The notes under the pieces: generated by a model
What the model saw: only the letters and a program-made list of their open reading frames with translations
What the model was told of the DNA's origin: nothing
Database searches by the model: none
Assembly (NCBI RefSeq): GCF_025698545.1
Contig: NC_068569.1
Coordinates: 17,484,001 to 17,548,000, forward strand
DNA: 64,000 nucleotides
Source: Gossypium raimondii
Taxonomy: Eukaryota > Streptophyta > Magnoliopsida > Malvales > Malvaceae
Direction: 5' to 3'
Position numbers and translations under genes: made by a program
Shown: in pieces, positions 1 through 12,317 of the stretch
Position numbering within the stretch: position 1 is the first letter of the stretch
Layout: each line of letters begins with the position of its first letter

Positions 1-299
1 ACGAGAACGATAAAAATGAACATAGGTCTTTATTTTGCAACGTATTTCTTTTGGTTGCTTAAAATGAAATTTTATTAAAATTGGACAATCAATTATGTAG
101 TTTACTAAAAAATATATGTACTATTTCCATAATTTAGCATCCAGTTCGCGTTGACCCCTTCCTCCTCTTTTCATTCATGAAAATGACGAGTCGTCAACAA
201 GAATAATAATCGTAATCATGATTGAAATTTATCAGTCGATTACATTATTGGGCTGAATTGGTGATAATCGTAGGCACCGGGCTCAACCCACATTTAATT

Positions 300-690
300 A
301 TTAAGTTTACTTCAGAAAAAAGAAAAAGTTGGCATACTGGTCAAGCAAGATTTTTGAGTTCAATTCAATTCAGTATTTATTGACCAAGCAAATAGCTCGA
401 GCTTAGTAACATGTTTTTATATTTTTAAGTTGTATTTTTATCCTTGATATTATTAATCCTGAACTTAATTATTGAGTTGAGTTCAAGCTCAAAATTTGAG
501 TATAAAAATGGGTAAATGAGCTTTAAATAAGCTCAAGCTCGAGTAGCTCAATTATAGCTTGAGTCGAACTTGAGTTTAAAAATAGATATTCGATCAAACT
601 CCAAATTTCGAGTTGAGCATGAGTTCAAGCTCAAGCTGGACAATATTCGAATTCGACTTAGCTCGATTACACCCCTAATCCCGCTGGTGA
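300..690. repeat. Degenerate GAGCTCGAGC-rich dispersed repeat
   Basis: The stretch repeats words such as CTCAAGCTCGAG, GAGCTCAATT and TTGAGTTCAA and ends in CGATTACACCCCTAAT, the kind of end seen on common plant non-autonomous DNA elements. No matching left terminus or target duplication was found, so it is called only as a dispersed repeat. Bases 1-299 hold nothing recognisable. Confidence 0.4.
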
Positions 691-764
691 AATCCATCTT
701 TAGAATTCATATAACCAATTGTGATTAGACCGGATTCAATTGAACTAAAACTTTTTTGGTAAAC

Positions 765-1250
765 AGACCTCTCCAATTTCTCTCAATTTTAAAATTGAGC
801 AAGTTGATCCCTCTAAAAAAACTTGAAACAATTTAATCCTTGTCAATTTTGAAAGTGAGCAACTAAAGACAATTAATCATGGCGTTAATGTCTTCTGTCA
901 ATTTTACATAATTTTGATTGTTATAATAATAAATTTAGCTTTCGATGTTTATATATTTTGTTATTTTGGTCTTAATTCTAAAAGTTTCAACAAATTCAGC
1001 CTCAACATTTACACAAATATTCCGAGATAAAATTATTAAATTAGGACCAAATCGAAAAAATGTTTAAATTTTAATGGCTAAATTTATTGTTATATCAATC
1101 AAAATCATGTACAATTAGTGGAAAACATTAATGTCATAATTAAATATTTTAGTTGTTCACTTTTAAAATTGACAATGATTAATTTCTCTAACTTATTTGA
1201 GAAAGACTAATTTACTCGATTTTAAAATTGAGAGAGACCGAAGAATTTTT
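765..1250. repeat. Fold-back (long inverted repeat) MITE-like element
   Basis: The left arm (about 766-955) and the reverse complement of the right arm (about 1065-1245) read alike over most of their length. Shared words include TCTCTCAATTTTAAAAT, TAATCATTGTCAATTTT-like and AATAAATTTAGC. Two long imperfect inverted arms around a short spacer fit a fold-back or Mutator-like MITE. Target duplication was not resolved. Confidence 0.55.
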
Positions 1251-1259
1251 GTTATTCAT

Positions 1260-2330
1260 AATTATTTACATAAGCCAAAGAAAAAACAAGCCTGGAACAA
1301 TTGTAAACCACACCGATATGACAGCAATAATCAGAATAGATTCATGTCAAGGCTGTTGATAAACTTGGGCTTGCTCTTTTTCTTCACTAGCATATAATGG
1401 GCTTCGTTTTCAGGCCTTCAAAGCTTTTCTCACTTTGCGAGCACTGACAAACCGCTCCCTTTTTCAGAGCTCGTGTCAATCAAATTATGTCTCGTACTTC
1501 CTTCACCAAAATTTAATGCATAAAACACAGGAAGAAGCAAAGGCAGAATATTTCCTTCTTGCGCCGGACAACCCCATATGGAACACAATGTTCTTTCTCC
1601 AATCTATTGGGGCCACCATCCAATAATTTTACTCCCTTTGAACCTGATTGCTTCCTTGCCTTCATCTTTTTTACTATGCCTTTTGGAGTCGATAACATGT
1701 TTGAATACTCCTCTAGTCCTCTTCCGATAGTTCAAATATAGCTCCAAAAAGTACCCTAAAGCTCCTTTCTTGTGTAATAATAACCCAAATACTCCATGAC
1801 AAGGTCCCAATGGTGTGCCCTTCAGGAGCAGAGGCTGTGATGAGGTGATTATCACCTCCCATTTGAAACACAAGCATGTTATTGGCCAAACTTGAAAATC
1901 AAATGCCACAAATATAGAAAAGGAAAAAGAGTAAACAAGAGATCCAAGGCAAGGGAAGTGGGGTAGGCCAACCATTTGCTTTTAGGAAAGTCGGTGCCTT
2001 GATCATGCTCTCATCTAATGGAAGTCCATAAGGATTATATATATGCTTATGTTGCACTGAGTAGGCTTCTCTTTGTCCTGTTGTCCCATAAATACCTCTC
2101 ATCGAACTCTTATGACATCATAGGCCACGTTACCCCTCAAAAAATATATACCAACATGCTTAAGTTTCTTGCGATCATCTCAACACCAGAAACCATAAGT
2201 TTTTTTATTGTCACTAATGGGTGGGCAAATGTTTAACATAAAAAGAATCTGCTCCACTGGTGTCGTGCTTTCAATGATCAGTGTTGAGGACTTTTTTTAA
2301 TATAAATGAAAAAGCTTAGATGCCAATAAT
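1260..2330. other. No recognisable gene; one unassigned minus-strand ORF
   Basis: This stretch is less AT-rich than its surroundings. A 123-codon ATG-initiated open frame lies on the minus strand at 1604-1975 (basic C-terminal half with RKRTRG and KRHSKKDEGK). I recognise no domain in it, and no splice structure or homologue is evident. It may be the relic of a gene or a chance ORF. Confidence 0.15.
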
Positions 2331-3187
2331 AAGGGTAAATTACATCTATCATCATTTTAAGATAGGATTTATTGATCACTTCAAAAAGAAAATTTTTAAT
2401 TTAATCACTTTAAATAAAATAATTATACGAGTTAGTCATTACTATTAAAATTTATGTTTTCTTTTAACTAATTGTTGACTTGACACATTAAGTGATTAAT
2501 ACATGATATTTTTTGTTGACTTTTAACTAAAGTTTAAGGGCTCCTTATAATTAGACCAAATTTTTTTCCCTAAACATTATACAACTTTATAGAGAGGTCC
2601 TTGTAGATAATCCTAATAATAATAATGCTTAAACTGCAGTGTAGGTAGTGATAACGTAGATTGCAATCAATAAAGGGCAAGTTGTAGTGGAAAAGCAGAC
2701 AAAATTGATGAGTTCCTTGATATGGACGGTTGGTATGGTATGGGAATGAATGATGAAAGAAAAAGAGAAAAGAAAAGAGGGGAGTAGAAATTAGAAAAGC
2801 CAAGCAAAGAGCACAACGCCTGGTTATCACTGGTGGGCTAAGCCTGATAGCGCGGAACACATTTTTGAAACCTTATCTCCAACACCACCACCCCCTTGGC
2901 CCCTTCTATCATTTGCCTACCTAATAGCTATAGCTTAGCTACTCCTTTTTGGTTCCCACAAATCATGATATCCTTTTAGAATCGAATGCTCCATCCCCAT
3001 CTTTGCCAAATCACTTCTTGCCGCCAGTCCTACTTGTCATTCCTCTCCTCTCGCCACCTGGATTCCCCATTTCAAAACTATCCTATTTGTATTTTTCTGT
3101 CATGTGTGAACCAAGAACGAGGATCCTTTGTTTTTAAGCTACGTTTTCCCATTTGTCTTTCAGATTAAAATATTTGATGGAAAATAT
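2331..3187. other. AT-rich intergenic DNA with MITE-like segment
   Basis: About 2331-2560 begins with AAGGGTAAATTACATC and has the wording of cotton MITEs (GGTAAATTAC, TAATCACTT, GTTGACTT). The remainder to 3187 shows no gene. Confidence 0.25.
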
Positions 3188-3593
3188 GGGTTAATTACAT
3201 CAAATATTCTCAAATTATATATTATTTAATTTTTATCATATTAATTGTGTTTTTGGTAATTTAATTATTGGCTCAAGTTTTAATGCTAATTCACATATAA
3301 CATGGAGTATATTTAAAATATATAAATAAAATTATAACTACTTATAAATTATTTACATGAACAACTTGGATCTAACGAATTAAAAAGATAGTTATCCTAA
3401 ATTTTATTGGCACTGTCTTTTTTAATATATCAAATTAAATTATTCATATGATTCAATATCTAAATAGACAACTAAGCCAATAAAATGATCTAATTGATAT
3501 GATAAACAATATTTTAAGAACTCAACTAAAAATAATTTTAAATATAAAACTAATTTAAAATATGAATTAAAAACATTAGATGCAATTAACCCC
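3188..3593. repeat. MITE-like element with GGGTTAATTRCATC inverted ends
   Basis: The left end GGGTTAATTACATC (3188) is mirrored at the right end as GATGCAATTAACCC (3593). The interior is AT-rich and non-coding. No clear target duplication was seen. The size of about 0.4 kb and the inverted ends fit a MITE. Confidence 0.5.
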
Positions 3594-4440
3594 AAAAGTA
3601 ATTATCCGCGCACTTGTGAATCTAATTTCAATCCTGGTACCAAGTTTAATTTTAAAATTTAATAAAATTTCATACCATATTCTTCCACTGTTTCAAAGTC
3701 AATAGTTCATCCATTTCTATTCACATTCAGTAAAGGTCAGATTGAGATTCGATTCTATAAACTTTTTTATGCTCAAGCTTTTTTTTATTATATAAATGTA
3801 AATTTATTAATTCATTCCATGAATGGAACCATACAATTCAGGGAAAATAATAATAAGCACTCATCGTAGATGGTGAAGGACAAGCTCCATCAACACAACA
3901 AAGATTTTAGTCTTAACATCAACAGAACATCATGACACATTGATAATTGGCTTTGTCACAACTCAAGTACCACATATCTGGAGTGATTCCAAGCACTTAA
4001 TACAATAAGAAAATCAACCCCGGGTGGTCCAAAGCCGCGAGCAAAAAATTGAAAAAAGAATCGAGTATTCACCAAACTAGAGAAGACGACAACAAAACCA
4101 TCCCTAAAATCATTTGTAAAACTAATGTTACATGCATAAGTAAGACTAAAAAATGTGCTACAAGAGAAAAAAACTTTTAACTGAAAACTTATTAAATAAT
4201 GGAAAAACAAAAAAAAATATAAAACTTAACACAACATGGTCCAAATCGAATTGTGAAATCATTTATTATTTTAAAATACTCTCAAAACAGTACTCGAGCC
4301 TATTTTTAGATTGATTCGGTCTGTCCAAAAATTCGATTTTACTATTCAAATACTTTTATAATTAATTTTAAATTTAATTTTTTATTATTTAAATAAAATT
4401 AAGGCGAAGACTAAATCAGATTGGATATATGGAACGTAGA
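3594..4440. other. Intergenic, nothing recognised
   Basis: AT-rich sequence. The minus-strand ORF near 3956-4210 has no recognisable motif and is not called. Confidence 0.4.
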
Positions 4441-4446
4441 TGTCTA

Positions 4447-4620
4447 AGGGCTAGTTTGGATGGGCGGTGTGTTTACCTCCGGTGAGGTTAAAAGCAGCGG
4501 TGGCGGTGAGATTGGATACTGTAGCGGTGAGATTAGAAACAATGGTGGAGTGTGTGTTTGGATTCAAACGCAGCTGCAGCGGTGAGGTGCGAATAAAAAA
4601 TGACTATTAAAGACATCATA
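4447..4620. repeat. Left end of a GTTTGGATGGGCGG-type MITE
   Basis: The segment opens with GGGCTAGTTTGGATGGGCGG and continues with iterated GCGGTGAGATT and GCAGCGGTGAGG words, typical of an abundant plant MITE class. A candidate right end in inverted orientation lies near 5318-5343 (GTAAACGCACCTCACTGCC...TTTAAAC). A 5-bp CTAAG flanks both the left start and that right end. Because the arms are degenerate, the pairing is tentative. Confidence 0.45.
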
Positions 4621-4724
4621 TTAGAATTGATATATAATAGAAGTTTTTTAAATTATTTTACTTTTTTTAAAATTATTAAAATATGTGAATTTTGTGGTAA
4701 TTCAAATAACTTAATAATTATTTT

Positions 4725-4797
4725 TATAACTTTTTGAAATTGAGTGACCAAAACGTAAATTTAATAATAGTTTAGTGGCCTTGAATGTATTTACCCT
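4725..4797. repeat. Remnant of a second MITE, right end
   Basis: The words ATTGAGTGACCAAAACGTAAA and GTTTAGTGGCC...TTTACCCTAAAA match the terminal arms of the fold-back element at 29548-30094. The remnant ends about 20 bp before the LBD ATG, so the ancestral LBD 5' region has been replaced or invaded. Confidence 0.4.
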
Positions 4798-4817
4798 AAA
4801 AACTCATTTTGCAAGAT

Positions 4818-5084
4818 ATGGAATATAGTGAACCAATTCCAACTCCTACTATTTCTTCTTCTCCATCCCTTTCTCCCAATTCTTCGATCTCTTCGAACTC
4901 ACCACCTTCTCCACCGTTGTCGCCGCCGTTGGTGGTTATTAGCCCATGTGCCGCTTGCAAAATTTTGAGGAGAAGGTGTGCTGATAAATGTGTGTTGGCA
5001 CCTTATTTTCCTCCAACTGAACCAGCCAAGTTAGCCATTGCTCATCGTGTCTTTGGTGCTAGCAACATCATCAAGTTCTTGCAG
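4818..5084 (+). pseudogene. Orphan first exon of a LOB-domain (LBD) transcription factor
   Basis: LBD proteins are plant-specific DNA-binding regulators of organ boundaries and lateral organ development. This 89-residue exon starts at ATG 4818 (MEYSEP...) and has a Ser/Pro-rich leader. The complete zinc-finger-like C block CAACKILRRRCADKC is at about residues 44-58, and the start of the GAS block, FGASNIIKFLQ, lies at its end. It stops at a GTGGTT donor at 5085, the position where class I LBD genes carry their single intron. The second exon (rest of GAS block, LX6LX3LX6L coiled coil, C-terminus) was not found anywhere in the following 2.8 kb. The leader and C block look closest to the LBD1/LBD11 group. 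The exon is open and well conserved, so truncation seems recent. It is probably non-functional, or a fragment carried by a transposon. A distant second exon beyond a very long intron cannot be excluded. Confidence 0.75.
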
Positions 5085-5345
5085 GTGGTTTTATGGTCCT
5101 TCCTACAACTAAATAATATTCCTTGTCATGTTTTATCCCTATTGGAAATTATAATAATGTTAATTTTGTCTACTACAGTGCCAACAGCTCAGTTTAGCTC
5201 TCTACTGCTGCTAATTTCTCCAGCTAAAAATCAGCTAACCAGCGTGGTGGAAAAGAAATCTCACTGTACTAATAGTCTAAACCAAATAACACAACAGTGA
5301 GTTTGGCACCATATTTTCCATGTAAACGCACCTCACTGCCTTTAA

Positions 5346-7800
5346 ACCTAAGTGAGTAAGATAGAAACTTGGTTACGAAGGCTTGGATAAACGCCTGTTA
5401 TCTTAATGCTTGCTAAAATGCTTTTTCATGACCTAATTAGCATATACACCAATGAGGTCCATGTCTCCACAACTATTTCTATAACTTTCCCCTTATTCAC
5501 TTTATAAAATATATTCGACGGTTAGATGTCTCATCAATCAAAAACTTTCTCCCGACCCCACAAAGTAATGGATGCATTCCACATATGGATTCGTCGGTGG
5601 ACTAACCCTACCATTCTTATGCTTATATCCTTTTTCCCATCACCCATATATAAGATTTTGTATTTGTTTGTCATATATACCACAAATATGATTTAAATTC
5701 AGTGAAAATAATTATTTATATAATAAATATATTTAAATGATTATATTTCTTCCGTTCAAATATTTTCATATAATAGTTTTTCTTTTTTTCTAAAAAATTA
5801 TATTAAAAACTCTAATGTGTATTTATTATTTTATAAAATATTAAATATTTAGTAATTTTCTGAATGTTGAGATTCGATTAATAAATGGCACCAACTCATT
5901 CATAAATATATATTTACTTTGAATTTTATGTACCTCCTTTTTTTTTTGGTTTAAAAAAGAGTAGTAGAGGCTACTACATAGCAATTAGTCTAGTAGTAGA
6001 TAAATTATTAAAATCTTCATGCAGTGCATTCAGAGCAAAATCAGGGGGTTGAGACCAACAATGAATGCAAATGCCCATTCTTTCTGCAGCCTTTGCTAAA
6101 AAAATTACATTCTTGATGCACATGTTTTAAGTTGATATCCCAATCACGGCTCAACAAATCTCGAATCCATGTATCTCTATTATTTGTTTTTATGTTTAAA
6201 TATATTAATTAAAAACATTGTAATTCAAAAGGGGAGGATTTGAAGTTGGGCAAAATTCAAATTAATGGGTTTGGGGAAAACCCTATAATATATAGCTTAG
6301 TGCCTATCCACCCTTTTTTTTTTTGTGCCTAAACCACTTGGTGAGAAGATTCAAGACCGAATGGCATCAAAAAATCATATTAATCCTTGCATCTCCTCTG
6401 TATCTAAAAGGATATTAATGTTAATATAATCATGTGTAGTCTTGAAAATAAAACTAAATGAATTAGTTGGAAACTCAAGAATGGGTGCTAGTAGTGGATC
6501 ATCTTTCACATTTGGTATCTACAATATTAATGTTGAATGATATGATGAAGAGAGGCCCTGGACTTTGCCTTTTATACCTGGTGCAGAATGGCTTTCCCCC
6601 GATTGATGACATTTGTGGGATAAATCCAATTAAAAATGTCAATAGTACTCCATTAATTGTGCATTGAAATCTTAAAATTTTTAGGTAAGTTAAGATTGTT
6701 TTACTAAAGTTGTGCTTGCGTAAGCATTCATAAAATGTTATTTATTATCTGTTTTGGAAATAAAAAATTGTTTTTTCTCTTTCAGAATCGATTTTGAATT
6801 CCTTCATTTCTCGAAAATTTATTGATTCCATTTTGACTAACCAAAAATTGAACAAGTCTCACGTTTTTTAAACAACTCTTTTCTTTTTAATATCAAAATC
6901 CTCTTTGCTGAAGCAAAATCAACCATTTGACAAAGGATAGGAAATTGTTAAATTGGTAGGGAAAAGAAATGAGCAAAACCCACAACATTAAATTTCCCCT
7001 TTATAACATTCTATTCGTTTTTCCCCATCGGCAAAGCTTTGTTGGAGTCCGACCACTTTACAAGAAAATCATAAACTTGTCTATTGGTTCATTTCTTATA
7101 CATAAATCCCAACTTGCCTGCTTATGTCGTCCGGAAGGTTATAGGGATTTAGGGCAAGTTTTACAAGAGTGTATTTATCTTGTTAAAGAAGAAAAGCATA
7201 AAATAGTGGGGGACATTTGGGTGGTCTGCGACTAGGTATACACTCAACCCATGATGAAATGTTGTCTGCTCTCATTTATCTCTCACTAATATCAACATCA
7301 TTGTTTGTAATTGACAATAATTGTTTAGCTATCTCACCCCTTTAATTAATCACCGCCCCTTTGCTGTTAACTTGTATAATCTATTTTTAAAAAATCCTAA
7401 CTTTTATTTTTATTATAATCAAGGATTATTATGTTTTAATTTATACAAAAATCAGTTAGAAAGGTAATAAAAATAAATCTAAAGTGTGCAAAGGTGTGGG
7501 TTTGAAGTGAAAAAAGCAGAAGAAAAGTTGAAAAGAAGAAGAGGAATTTCATTCTCCTTTTATGTGCTGTTGTGTACATCCCCACTTTCCATGTGATTCC
7601 ACGTATACAATCCATTGTATTGCACTTTATACACTGTATTCATGGCTCTGAATGGTCAACCTATGAAAACAAAACCGAGATGGGGGGTATTTTTCATCAC
7701 TTCGCAACCGGATTCGTTAGTCCTTTCATTATTTCCTTTTTCCTTTTTCCTTTTCATTAATAATTTGTCCCCATTAACACTCCACCACACCCTCTATTTC
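5346..7800. other. Intergenic, no supported gene
   Basis: AT-rich sequence with scattered short ORFs (for example 6467-6667 and 6969-7235) that carry no recognisable motif or splice structure. It was searched for an LBD second exon without success. The last few hundred bases before 7914 contain pyrimidine-rich tracts and are presumably the promoter and 5' leader of the HD-Zip gene. Confidence 0.4.
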
Positions 7801-7913
7801 TCTCTAAAAAACCCCCTTTTTTTTGGCCTCCTTAACATCAAGATTCTCTGCTAGTTATCAATATTGAGCTACGTTTTAATCTTCTTTTTCTTTTCTTTTT
7901 TTAAGAAAAAGCA

Positions 7914-8891
7914 ATGGGACTCGACGATATCTGCAACACTGGCCTTTGCCTTGGTCTAGGCATAGGCTGCCTTGTTAAGCAAGAAAACATTTCCCAATCG
8001 GATCATCACCAACAAAAGAAGAAGAAACCGTTCCTCAAACACGATCAGCTTTTTCCATCTCTTTCCTTAGGCCCATCTCATGACGTGCATGGCCATGGCG
8101 AGTCCATTGATTTGCACCAACGTCAAGCCTCTTCCCTCAGTCTCAGTGCAGTGTCTTCGTTTTCCAACTCCAGCGTTAAGAGGGAGAGGGATTTCGGTGG
8201 TGAAGAGGTGGAGTTGGAGAGGGTTTGTTCGAGGGTCAGTGATGAAGATGAAGAGGGCAGCCCCAGAAAGAAACTTAGGCTCACCAAAGAACAATCCGCC
8301 GTTTTAGAAGACAGCTTCAAAGAACACAGCACTCTAAACCCAGTAAACCACCGCTTACTCTTTATAAAACTTATATATTTGCATATATGACTTGTGTTGT
8401 CTTATTTGATACCAATATCCTTTCTTATGTTAACAGAAACAAAAGCAAGGTTTAGCCGAACAGCTGAATCTAAGGCCACGCCAAGTGGAAGTATGGTTCC
8501 AGAATAGAAGAGCCAGGTTTCTTTACTTACCATATATAATTAATTAATATACATTAGATCTTATCATAATTTTTTTTTGGTAAAACTTTTTTGCATAATT
8601 GTATATAGGACAAAGCTGAAACAGACTGAAGTGGATTGTGAGTTATTGAAGAAATGCTGTGAAACACTAAAAGAAGAGAACAAGAGGCTTCACAAGGAAC
8701 TGCAAGAGCTTAAATCATTGAAACTAACAGCATCGTATTATATGCATCTGCCGGCAGCCACCCTCACCTTGTGCCCTTCTTGTGAAAGGGTCGACAATGG
8801 GGGTGAAGCCCCTTCGACGTCGAGCCCTTTTACGATGGGGAAGAAATCTCACTTCTTCAGTTCCTACACTCACCCATCTGCAGCCTGCTAG
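7914..8891 (+). CDS. HAT22: HD-Zip class II homeodomain-leucine zipper protein, HAT22/HAT9-like
   Basis: This is a nuclear transcription factor of the HD-Zip II family, which binds dimeric CAATNATTG-type sites and usually represses. Exons are 7914-8342, 8437-8516 and 8609-8891. They join in frame to 263 aa, the usual size for this group. The N-terminus [16 protein letters not shown] is the family's opening and contains an LxLxL (EAR-type) repression motif. The homeodomain runs from about residue 118 ([10 protein letters not shown]) through helix 3 ([16 protein letters not shown]). A leucine zipper follows directly ([20 protein letters not shown]..., about 173-210). The class II redox motif CPSCE follows the zipper, and the protein ends in PSAAC. 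The two small introns interrupt the homeodomain coding region, one of them inside the NRRARTK helix, as in Arabidopsis HAT22. Members of this clade respond to auxin, cytokinin or ABA and to shade. Nothing in this promoter proves such control here. Symbol by similarity. Confidence 0.93.
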
Positions 8892-10511
8892 ACAACTTGT
8901 TGAGACCATAATGATCTGTACGAAGTAATTAAAACCTTACTAGACTTTGTATCTATATATTTCTTTTATAACTTGAATATTTTGTACATACTAAGCAAAA
9001 ACTGAGAAAGTTTTTGACTAGTTACGATCTTAAGTGACTATGATTCATTGAAGTTAGGGTATATATTGTACTACGCATATATAGAGAAATGGAAAATTTA
9101 TTTCCTTTTAAATGTAGTGGCGGTGGGACGTTCGTATTAGTTGATATTTTCTTAAATCTTTAAACACAAGCTATATAATGATCTTCTCAGTTTTGCTCCC
9201 TCATTGGGGGTATAAGCGTTACAATTTTCTATAGCTTTTTGGAGGAAGAAACTCAGTTGCCTTTGGTTGCTTAATGACCAAGAAAGAGAAACATAGAAGA
9301 AATGCAAGGACGAGCAATTTGCTCATAAACCCTTCTTTTGATTGGTTTAGATAAAGGGAATTGGATCTGGAATCTTTTCTTCTTCTTTTTTTCTCATTTT
9401 GTTTGTAATAAATGTGATTACAATTGGATTACCTCGGTCACAAAAGAAAAAGAAAAAGGAGCTTTGTTCGTAGATTAGCTTACAAAGTAATTAATTTGAA
9501 CAAGACTTTAATACAGATTAGGCTAATCATTCGCATGTACATACATACATACATACATACATTCCACATGTGGATGATCAAGAAGTTGAGAAAAAAAATG
9601 GAAGAGTTTAGAAGATAAGATGATGATGTTTGTAAAAGTTATGAAAAATTAAATGATGTAGAAATAGGAGAAAGGAGAGAGAAAGAAAGCAACCTTTAAA
9701 CTAAAATAATTAATATACGCATGAGGATGATTAGTGAAGCGATACTTATCATGTGTTTCACAATTGATTACAAATTAAATTTGACTTTGGCTTCTTTGCT
9801 TGCCTTGGAATGGTTGGTGACAAATTTTCATTATTCCCTTTTTCAATTTAAGCCTATCTCCATTCTTGAACTTAGAGCAACATGATGGGGATTTTAATAT
9901 TCAAATCGGTATGAACTCCAAAATAATTTCATAAGACGAGAGTTATATTTATGGGAGCTTTCAAAATAATTTGTAGATATGGAGCTCAAGTGGGCTAAAT
10001 TGGCTGACGAACCCAGTTTTATAGGGCCTTAATATTTGGTTCAAGATCATATCAACAAAATATTTACTTTCGTTATATCGTTGTGGATGAGAGATTTTTT
10101 ACGACTTCAATTAGGATTCTAAAGGTTTAGTTTAGTCAGGTAACTATTATTTTATATTTAAATTATTTGAGATGTATTGGAAATAAAATTACTTAATTAT
10201 AACTTCTTGTGTTGAATTCTAATTGGTGCATTAAGTAGTTTAATTTACTTAGAATTAGGTAAAAGCTTGGTCTATAATTTTCAAGATTGGCCCGCCCTAT
10301 ATTTCGCATCTTCAATTCTTCTTAATAATTTTGTTTGCTAGAGAGCCTTGATTAGTGGGGTAATAAGATGATTTTTCTATTTTTAAAATTTAATTCTCAT
10401 ACTTCCTATTTAATCTTTTCGACTGAAATTTTGAGTAGTTATTCCAATTCAAAAGATCCTGAAGCAAGAATGTAGAGTCGAAGGTTTTGGGACCTTATAA
10501 AAATGAGGATC
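8892..10511. other. Intergenic; small ACAT microsatellite
   Basis: The 3' region of the HD-Zip gene is followed by AT-rich DNA. A tetranucleotide run of CATA/ACAT lies at about 9536-9562. No gene was recognised. The LTR target duplication GGATC ends this interval (10507-10511). Confidence 0.4.
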
Positions 10512-12256
10512 TGTAACATCCTCAAAACCCACTTGGTCGTAAATAATATAAGATAAAATTTTAGTGAAATAAGGTGTAAGATCAAAGAAAATGAAAGTTA
10601 CAAGATATCAAAGAGAGTTAAACCAAGAAGCATGACATGATGTATAATTGATTTCTCGATAAAATGAGAAAATGATATAAAGATGATAAAAGAGAATATT
10701 GAGGAGTATTAAAATAATAATAATAATTAAAAAGTAGGTTTTAGTATATTGATTTAAAGTAAGGATAAATTGTAAATATGTGAATTTTTTAGATCAAGTG
10801 TAAATATTCAAAATTTAGGGATCAAAGTGTAAAAATAAGAATGTTGAAGGACCAAAAGTGAAAATAATCGATTTACTATGACATGGAATTGGCATGCGGG
10901 ACCAAATTGAATAGGTGAAGAATTATGAGAGAGTAAATCACAATTTTAACAAACTTAATGATGATTCAAGGATGAAATTTTAAAATATCATAAAATAGCA
11001 AAATGGTCAATTAAAAGAGAAAACTCTAAAAGGCAATGATGATGTTGGACATGTTTTGATGATATTTTATAATTATTTAATTAGATAAATATTACTTTAT
11101 TAATGTTTTAATGAGATATTTTACTAATACTTTATTATAAATAGCTAGTATAAAAGGAGTGGAAGATGAAAAAAAAAAGAAAAAAAAAAGAGAGGATCCT
11201 CCTGTCTTTCCAACTTCAGTGAGGGGGAGAGAAGAAGAAAACTTTGTTGTCTTTACAATTTGGTCATTCCACTAAAAATCCGTCATTTTCACCAAGAATT
11301 TCAAGAAATTTTCATAATCACCAAGAGAGGAGTGATAAGGAGACTATGGAGAACAAGAAAATGGAAGTTGGAGGAGAGAGAAAATCAAGTTAAAGATTGA
11401 AATCAATAGGACAACGTAAGAACATTAAGATCTCAATATATTTTTAAGTTTGATATTATTGAAAAAAGTATTAAAATGATGTTAAAGTAGAGTTTTCTTA
11501 TATAAGATTTTATGTTCTTGACATGTTAGTGAAGGGAAATAAGAGGAAGTGAAGGGAAATATTGTAGAGAAAGGAAATGAGGGTATTATAAACTTGGTTA
11601 TCAACATTTTGCACTAAAACAGTTTTAGACAACAGCAGTAGTTTGACTTTGAAAATTCACCAAAAATTTTAGAAATTGAATTAGAGGTTAATTAAAGTAT
11701 TAAATTAAAGCCTATTGAGTTTAGTTTTACATAGAAGAAATAGAATAAGCAAAAAAAATTCACATCATGAGATATATGAATTTTTGTGAGACAATGTCAG
11801 ATTGATTTCGTGTTCCCTTGTTCTGACTTTGGAAAATCATCAAAAATTGTAAAAAAAATGAGCCTATTTTCAAGAGAAACAAATGGAAACATCATTCAAA
11901 CCCCTTACTAAGAGATAATTAATTTTTAGTAAAGAAAGGTAGCAGCAGAACAAGGACAAATTTGAAGAATTTATTGTACTTATTGGATAAGTCATAAATT
12001 CTGAAATTTTTATGGTAAAAAGATATTTGAGTCTAGTTTCAAAAACATCAAGCGGATCTTAATTTCGAATTCTGTAGCTCAAGATATAAATAATTTGGTG
12101 ACTATGACTCAAGTGGACAACTTTGATATGAACACATAAGTAAATAGTGTAATTATATATAATGTTACATATAAGCATGTTATATACTAAAAGTTAAAGA
12201 TTCTAACAAATATACACATAAAGGATATGGAATGGAGAGGAGGAGGAAAAAATATA

Positions 12257-12317
<61 letters not shown>

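Noticed and set aside
5179..5300. Candidate LBD second exon after the CTACTACAG acceptor
   Set aside because: The translation in every frame lacks the ELPESQR...YEANARIRDPVYGC-type sequence expected, and the stretch reads like MITE arm DNA.
8067..8332. Several 60-75-codon open frames on both strands within the HD-Zip first exon
   Set aside because: They overlap the HD-Zip coding exon in other frames, carry no motif and are explained by its composition.
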